Source of the DNA: JBKJUK01 sp046590705
Lineage (GTDB): Bacteria; Acidobacteriota; Thermoanaerobaculia; Gp7-AA8
NCBI GenBank assembly: GCA_046590705.1
Contig: JBKJUK010000204.1
Location: 1 to 10,992 of the forward strand
DNA: 10,992 bases
Direction of reading: 5' to 3'
Under the pieces are notes generated by a model that was given only the letters and a program-made list of their open reading frames with translations, was not told the DNA's origin and did no database searches. Made by a program: the position numbers and the translations under genes. Shown piece after piece: positions 6,526-10,992 of this stretch. How positions within the stretch are numbered: the stretch's first letter is position 1; each line of letters starts with the position of its first letter.

Positions 6526-9168
6526 CTTCCTCACTCTCGCCTTCCAATTCTGCACGAGAGTGATCGGCTCGAGCACATCATCGTCCTGGACGCGATTCAA
6601 CAGGAAACGTGTACCGTCTGAGCTGAGGTCATATTGCTTGATCGCGAAGTGATTGAGCACGAAAGCATCGAACAGAGGGACGGGCGAACCCGCTTCAAAC
6701 GCCGGAATCAATTTGATCGCGACCGCTGTCATTTTCCGCTCGAGCGAGATGTAGTAAAGCTCGCGTCCGTCACTCCGCCACGCGGGCATGACTCCTCCGC
6801 CGCTCGACACAAGCCATTTTTCGCGCGAGTCGGGAAAGCTTCGCACGTAGATTTCATCGCGCCCTGACTCGTCGGATTGGTATGCCATCCACTTTCCGTC
6901 AGGCGAGAGCTGCGCACAGCTCTCCAGGAAGGTTGTTGCAAGCCAGGGCACGGGCTTCTTTTCCCGATTCGAGTAGAGCCAGATGTCACTCCTGGTGTCC
7001 TTGTTCCCGCGAGCTGTGACCACGAGCCACTGCCCGTCGAGAGAAACATCGTTCGGAAGCATTCTGTTCGAACTTCCGCCGAGCTTCTCCTCCTGGCCCG
7101 TTCCGCTCGAAGCAATTCGATACAGAGAAAACCCGCCGTCTCTTTCTGAGAAGTAGGTAACTTCCCGATCGTCAGACGACCAGACAGGACCTGATTCGTT
7201 CGCTGGGTGATACGTCAGACGAGAGGAGACCTTGCGAACCAGATCGAAAATCCAGATGTCTCCGAAGCCGGTTCCACTCGACGAGATATCGACCGCCACC
7301 CGCCGCCCATCGTGTGAGATCCGCGGGCTGAAAAAGAGCGCAGGGGGAGCAATCGGTCCGATCTCCTTGCCGGCTCGATCGACCCAGACGAGCTGCGTCA
7401 ACGAAAAGCCCTTCCCTTTCTGGTAAGCAAGATCCCCTTTGCTCGAGACCGAAAAAATGGGTCGCCGGCCGGACAGACTGACATCCTGTGCCACCTGGAA
7501 CGGGGGTCCGTTCAATTCCAGACGTTTCAGGTCGAAACCTTGCGCCATCAGGGACGAGTTCCGCAGGAAAAGCAGGTAGCCGGAGGAGTACATTGCGTAT
7601 GAATTGGCGTTTGCGATGAGCCGTTTTCGTACTTTCCGATCTGTCGACCCCACATCAATCGAGATGGTATCGCCGGTGACGGACAGAAAGCGAAAGTGCA
7701 CACCGTCTGGAAGGAAGTAGGGGAAGCGCTGCCCCGTCTCACCTTTCATGAGCGGCAGGAGCGGCACCGGCGAGCCGCCCGTCGCCTGCACCGTAAAAAG
7801 GCCCTCAGCAAGTGAGGGTGTAAACACAATCGTGTCACTCGCGCCCCAACTCGCACCCCGGGGGTCGGCTGCATCACATACCGTCTGCACAGGTCCGCCG
7901 ACGCTATCGATCGTCTTTAGCTTTCCTTCCGCAAAAAAAGCGATTTGCGCTCCATCAGGCGACCAGAACGGGTACGACGCGCCTTCAGTCCCGCCGAGCG
8001 GCTGGGCAATTCCGGAATCGAGGGAACGAACAAAAAGCGACGTCTTTCCCTTGCCGTCGCCGGCGAGAATCACGATACGCCGTCCGTCTGGTGAGAAAGC
8101 CATGTTCCCGTCCGGGCCAAACGAGTATTGAAGGTTCTCGGGAGGAAGCAGGACTGACTCGACGGCACGCGGCTCTGGTTTGCGAAGCTCGAGCGCTCCC
8201 CACGTCGCCGCCACAGCTACCACTGCAGTGACGATGTTGAGCAGCCAGGCGATCCGTTCACGATGTTTCCGCTTGCTCGTCAGCGGAGTTGCAACACCGG
8301 CCTGCGATCCGGCCTCGCTGATCCACTTCAATTCTTCGGCGATGTCATGCGCGCTCTGCCATCGGTCGTCGCGATCCTTCGCAAGACACTTTCGGATCAC
8401 ATGCTCGAGAGCCGGCGGAGTGAGCGGTTGAATCTGCGAGATCGGAGGCGGCTCGCTCGACACGATCGCGGCGATGAGCGACGTCCTGGTCTTCCCCTGG
8501 AACGCCCGCCGTCCCGTTGCCATCTCGTAAAGCAATGCTCCGAGAGCGAAGATGTCCGTGCGTGAGTCGGCTACTTCTCCTTCGAGTTGTTCGGGGGCCA
8601 TGTACTGGAACGTGCCGAGAATCGTTCCTTCCTCAGTCAGAGGCTTCTGTGCGGTGGCCATGTTCGTGTCGCCATTCAACACGGAGACGTCTGTGACACT
8701 CTTGGCAAGTCCGAAGTCGAGAAGCTTTGCTCCTGACTTTGTAATCATCACATTGCCCGGCTTGAGATCGCGATGAACGATCCCCTGACGATGCGCCTTA
8801 TCGAGTCCCTCGGCGACCTGAGCTCCGTAGCGCAGCACTTGTTCGACAGGAAGGGGACCCCTGGCCAGCCGGTCCGCAAGCGACTCCCCTTCGAGCAGCT
8901 CCATGACGATGTAGTCGATTCCATCCTCATGTCCCACGTCGTGCAGCGTGCAGATGTTCGGATGGTTGAGCGCCGACACGGCTCGGGCTTCACGGTCGAA
9001 GCGCTCACGAAACTGCGAATTCGACGAGAGGTGTGACGGCAGGACCTTGATGGCGACGATGCGATCTAGCCGCGTGTCTTTCGCGCGAAAGACCTCCCCC
9101 ATCCCGCCAGCACCGATGGGAGAGATGATCTCGTAGGGACCGAGCCGGGTGCCGGTGGCGAGTGTCAT
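6520..9168 (-). CDS. Ser/Thr protein kinase K4 with membrane anchor and PD40 beta-propeller
   Basis: This is a complete 882-aa sensor kinase. I place the start at the ATG 9166-9168 (MTLATGTRLGPYEIISPIGA) because it aligns with the other family members; an in-frame ATG at 9235-9237 would add 23 residues with no counterpart in the paralogues. The kinase core is intact: GAGGMGEV (19-26), K41, E60, HRDLKPGN (132-139), DFG (151-153), APE (191-193). One membrane helix lies at about 306-325, after a basic KRKHRER stretch. PD40 motifs follow, including FSPDGRRIVILAG, FWSPDGAQIAFF, FLPDGVHFRFLS, LSPDGKWMAYQSDESG and WRSDGRELYYIS. The protein ends LVQNWKARVRKR. K3 is its closest relative by kinase signatures (RRAF.GKTRTSLIAAIV). 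No Shine-Dalgarno sequence is present. The last codons overlap the inverted kinase relic, so the C-terminus may have been altered by that rearrangement. Substrate and sensed signal are unknown. Confidence 0.96.
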   Translation of the reverse strand: MTLATGTRLGPYEIISPIGAGGMGEVFRAKDTRLDRIVAIKVLPSHLSSNSQFRERFDREARAVSALNHPNICTLHDVGHEDGIDYIVMELLEGESLADRLARGPLPVEQVLRYGAQVAEGLDKAHRQGIVHRDLKPGNVMITKSGAKLLDFGLAKSVTDVSVLNGDTNMATAQKPLTEEGTILGTFQYMAPEQLEGEVADSRTDIFALGALLYEMATGRRAFQGKTRTSLIAAIVSSEPPPISQIQPLTPPALEHVIRKCLAKDRDDRWQSAHDIAEELKWISEAGSQAGVATPLTSKRKHRERIAWLLNIVTAVVAVAATWGALELRKPEPRAVESVLLPPENLQYSFGPDGNMAFSPDGRRIVILAGDGKGKTSLFVRSLDSGIAQPLGGTEGASYPFWSPDGAQIAFFAEGKLKTIDSVGGPVQTVCDAADPRGASWGASDTIVFTPSLAEGLFTVQATGGSPVPLLPLMKGETGQRFPYFLPDGVHFRFLSVTGDTISIDVGSTDRKVRKRLIANANSYAMYSSGYLLFLRNSSLMAQGFDLKRLELNGPPFQVAQDVSLSGRRPIFSVSSKGDLAYQKGKGFSLTQLVWVDRAGKEIGPIAPPALFFSPRISHDGRRVAVDISSSGTGFGDIWIFDLVRKVSSRLTYHPANESGPVWSSDDREVTYFSERDGGFSLYRIASSGTGQEEKLGGSSNRMLPNDVSLDGQWLVVTARGNKDTRSDIWLYSNREKKPVPWLATTFLESCAQLSPDGKWMAYQSDESGRDEIYVRSFPDSREKWLVSSGGGVMPAWRSDGRELYYISLERKMTAVAIKLIPAFEAGSPVPLFDAFVLNHFAIKQYDLSSDGTRFLLNRVQDDDVLEPITLVQNWKARVRKR

Positions 9169-9479
9169 TGGGAGCGAAGAGTATGACATGAGCCGTCGGT
9201 CCCCGCCTTTGGTTCGCACGCCCTCACGCAAGCGCACTAGCAGCTGACGAGCTTCGTAATCCTCAATCGCGCTTCCGCTTCGCGCAGCTCAGCTTCGAGG
9301 TGCTGCACGAGTGTAAACGGCGCAGCCGGCCCGCGATTTCCTCCCCAGCGAAGAGAGGGTCTGCCATTCATTGGTGATGAGTCTGAAGGCAGATCCGATG
9401 GTAACCCTAAGTTCTCATGGCCCTCACATTCCCCAGCAGTGAGAGAAACCGTGCTCAGATCCAATTCTGGGGAGCGAAA
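9169..9479. other. 311-bp spacer between K5 and K4, no confident gene
   Basis: No kinase-like or PD40-like sequence is recognisable here on either strand. The minus strand has an open frame ending at 9237, with possible ATG starts at 9464 (75 aa) or 9368 (43 aa). Its end, QHLEAELREAEARLRI, would be a charged amphipathic helix. I do not recognise it, no ribosome binding site supports it, and GC-rich spacers commonly hold such frames. No hairpin followed by a T tract is evident downstream of the K5 stop. Confidence 0.4.
9180..9185 (-). promoter_or_regulatory. candidate -10 hexamer of K4 (CATACT)
   Basis: On the minus strand CATACT, four of six matches to TATAAT, sits 11 bases before the chosen K4 start, the same spacing as the hexamer before K1. 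No clear -35 element is visible. If used, the transcript would have only a few leader bases and the longer upstream start at 9237 would be excluded. Confidence 0.25.
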
Positions 9480-10992
9480 TTACTTCTTCTTCAGCAATGC
9501 GGTCCAGTTCTGAACCACTGTCGCCGGAACATCGCCGCCTCCGGTCCCGGTCAGCATCGCAAAACGCTGACCGTCCGGCAATGGCGCGTACGTACGCAGG
9601 AAACGCGCGGGAGCGTTGAACCTCACGTACCGGAATGCGAAAAGAGCGGCCGGCAGGCCCAGCTTCATGGCAGCTCCCCCGGTTACGGGAATTGCAAACA
9701 GTTGCGAATCGGGGCTGGTGAAAAACAGCTCCGCTCCGTCGCTCCGCCACGTAGGCTGTGTTCCCCCCGAGTTGGAAGCCTGCCAACGCGGACCGCGCGC
9801 GTCGCGGCTCTGAACGTAAACCTCGTTTCTTCCCGACTGATCGGAGGTATATGCGATCCACCTCCCGTCGGGCGAGAACGCTGCTGCACTCTCATCGAAC
9901 GGTGTACGGATGAGCGGTGCGGCGCGACGATCGGCGAAAGAATAGACCCAGATGTCGGCCTTAGTTTTTGGGTCGGTGACTTCGAGCAGGAGTGAGCTTC
10001 CATCTGCGGACCAGTCGGTCGGAGTGGTCATCTCCGGCGACAGGAGAAGCGGCTGTTCCGTCTCACCGCCACTCGCGGCGACCCAATACAGGTCACCGCC
10101 ATCGCGCCGGTTGGATGCGAACGCAATTCGCGAGTCGTCCGGTGACCATACAGGTGCTGACTCATCCGCAGCGTCGAGCGTCAGTCGTGCTGTCCCTCCG
10201 CGGATGAGATCGACCACTCGGAGATCATCTCCCTGGTCGAGCACGCTGTACGCGATTCTCGAGCCGTCATTGGATAGAGCAAGGCTACCGATCTGACCCG
10301 TGGCTACAGGCGTGCCGGTAATTCCTTTTCGATCAGCGATCAGGATGAGCGACTTCGCCGACCCACCCGGAGGTTGATAGACGAGTGTGCCGTTGCGGGA
10401 CACGGAGGCAAGCACTGCTTCCGTTGCGGAGTAGGCAACTTCCTCCGCGACGACCCTGGCCCCTCCGTCAAGCTTGAACGATCCGAGGTCGAAACGTTGA
10501 GCGAGAAGGGATCCCCCTCGCCAGAACAGGACGTAGCCTGGCGGTGCGTACAGAGGCGAGGAGTTCGCTCGCACCAGCGACTGCCGCTTGCCCGTTTCCA
10601 GCGAAATCACGTCGATGGTACTGGGGTCGTTCTGCGAGCCTCCCTCTGCACGCTGCGTGAGAAAGAGCACATGCTTTCCATCCGGCAGAACGGCAGGCCA
10701 GCGATGGCTGATTTCGCCGGGTCCGAGGCGCGTCAGCGCCACCGGAGTGCCACCTTCGGCGGGTACTCTCAGCAGGCCGGCGCGGAAATCCGCGTTGTAC
10801 ACGATCGTGCCATCGGGAGCCCAGGCGCCACCGCGACTTTGCGGCGCATCCGCAATCGTTTGCGGCGGACCATCAAGTCCGATCGTTTTCAGCTTTCCGT
10901 TGGCAATGAACCCGACCGAGCTGCTGTCAGGCGACCAGAACGGGTAGATCGCTCCCTCGGTGCCGGGAAGCATCCGGGCGCTGAAGGCGCCA
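9480..10992 (-). CDS. PD40 beta-propeller half of Ser/Thr kinase K5 (N-terminus off the right edge)
   Basis: This is the C-terminal ~503 residues of a fifth family member; the coding frame is open to the window edge, so the ATG at 10971-10973 is internal, not the start. In K2 and K4 the equivalent segment (GTEGASYPFWSPDG in K4) follows the kinase domain and membrane helix, so those should lie beyond the edge; this is inferred. Visible PD40 motifs are PFWSPDSSSVGF, AWAPDGTIVY, VLPDGKHVLFL, WSPDDSRIAFASNR, FSPDGRWIAYTSDQSGRNEVYVQ-like repeat units, WRSDGAELFFTS and PLPDGQRFAML. The protein ends VVQNWTALLKKK, keeping the V.NW motif, and stops with TAA at 9480-9482. The domain is predicted to fold as a TolB-like propeller outside the membrane. 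A propeller-only protein cannot be ruled out from this window. Confidence 0.93.
   Translation of the reverse strand, partial: GAFSARMLPGTEGAIYPFWSPDSSSVGFIANGKLKTIGLDGPPQTIADAPQSRGGAWAPDGTIVYNADFRAGLLRVPAEGGTPVALTRLGPGEISHRWPAVLPDGKHVLFLTQRAEGGSQNDPSTIDVISLETGKRQSLVRANSSPLYAPPGYVLFWRGGSLLAQRFDLGSFKLDGGARVVAEEVAYSATEAVLASVSRNGTLVYQPPGGSAKSLILIADRKGITGTPVATGQIGSLALSNDGSRIAYSVLDQGDDLRVVDLIRGGTARLTLDAADESAPVWSPDDSRIAFASNRRDGGDLYWVAASGGETEQPLLLSPEMTTPTDWSADGSSLLLEVTDPKTKADIWVYSFADRRAAPLIRTPFDESAAAFSPDGRWIAYTSDQSGRNEVYVQSRDARGPRWQASNSGGTQPTWRSDGAELFFTSPDSQLFAIPVTGGAAMKLGLPAALFAFRYVRFNAPARFLRTYAPLPDGQRFAMLTGTGGGDVPATVVQNWTALLKKK

Noticed and set aside
9169..9237. An extended K4 start at 9237 adding 23 residues (MRLREGVRTKGGDRRL...).
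   Set aside because: None of the paralogues has such an extension; all begin 9 residues before GPYEI. The added part is Arg-rich without family similarity, and a -10-like hexamer lies inside it.
10971..10973. The ATG in K5 as a true start of a stand-alone propeller protein.
   Set aside because: The frame remains open to the window edge and the preceding residues (GAFSAR) continue the alignment with the propellers of K2 and K4, so this Met is internal.
1..10992. CRISPR arrays, tRNA or rRNA genes, transposase genes, IS ends or prophage features.
   Set aside because: None seen on either strand. The repeated motifs in the proteins are PD40 propeller units, and the long-range nucleotide similarity is between paralogous kinase genes.

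Overview
The window carries five consecutive genes of one family, all on the minus strand: membrane-anchored serine/threonine protein kinases whose C-terminal half is a PD40/TolB-like beta-propeller. Kinase N-termini of the type GPYEI-GAGGMGEV joined to PD40 repeats and ending in a short V.NW motif are a hallmark of expanded kinase families in Acidobacteriota and some related soil or environmental phyla. The GC-rich base composition and codon use fit this. The phylum is an inference; no rRNA or housekeeping marker is present.

Layout, in transcription order (right to left). K5 (9480-10992) is the propeller half of a kinase whose N-terminus lies off the right edge. A 311-bp spacer (9169-9479) holds no convincing gene. 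K4 (6520-9168) is complete, 882 aa. A 105-bp spacer (6415-6519) contains a decayed, inverted piece of a kinase gene (6450-6525, plus strand) and a palindromic promoter-like element (6421-6440). K3 (3790-6414) is complete, 874 aa. A 237-bp spacer (3553-3789) has a second copy of that element (3559-3578) and an 11-bp inverted repeat. K2 (895-3552) is complete, 885 aa. An 82-bp spacer precedes K1 (1-812), a kinase domain cut off at the left edge.

Each protein with a visible N-terminus has an intact kinase core (Gly-rich loop, K41, E60, HRD 132-134, DFG 151-153, APE). In K2-K4 it is followed by a basic juxtamembrane stretch, one membrane helix near residue 310, and about 550 residues of propeller, predicted to lie outside the cytoplasmic membrane. 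They look like paralogous sensor kinases that signal through a nearly common catalytic module but carry diverged sensor domains. No dedicated substrate, phosphatase or response gene is present, so partners are unknown. The spacers and repeated promoter-like elements suggest separate transcription units rather than a tight operon.

The less ordinary observations are the inverted kinase relic between K4 and K3, the conserved palindromic element six bases upstream of K2 and K3, the mosaic relationship of K2 to K1 and K3, variable activation loops, and the lack of Shine-Dalgarno sequences with -10-like hexamers 11-14 bases from each start codon. I see no clear sign of a wholly new system: the content is a tandem expansion of a known architecture.
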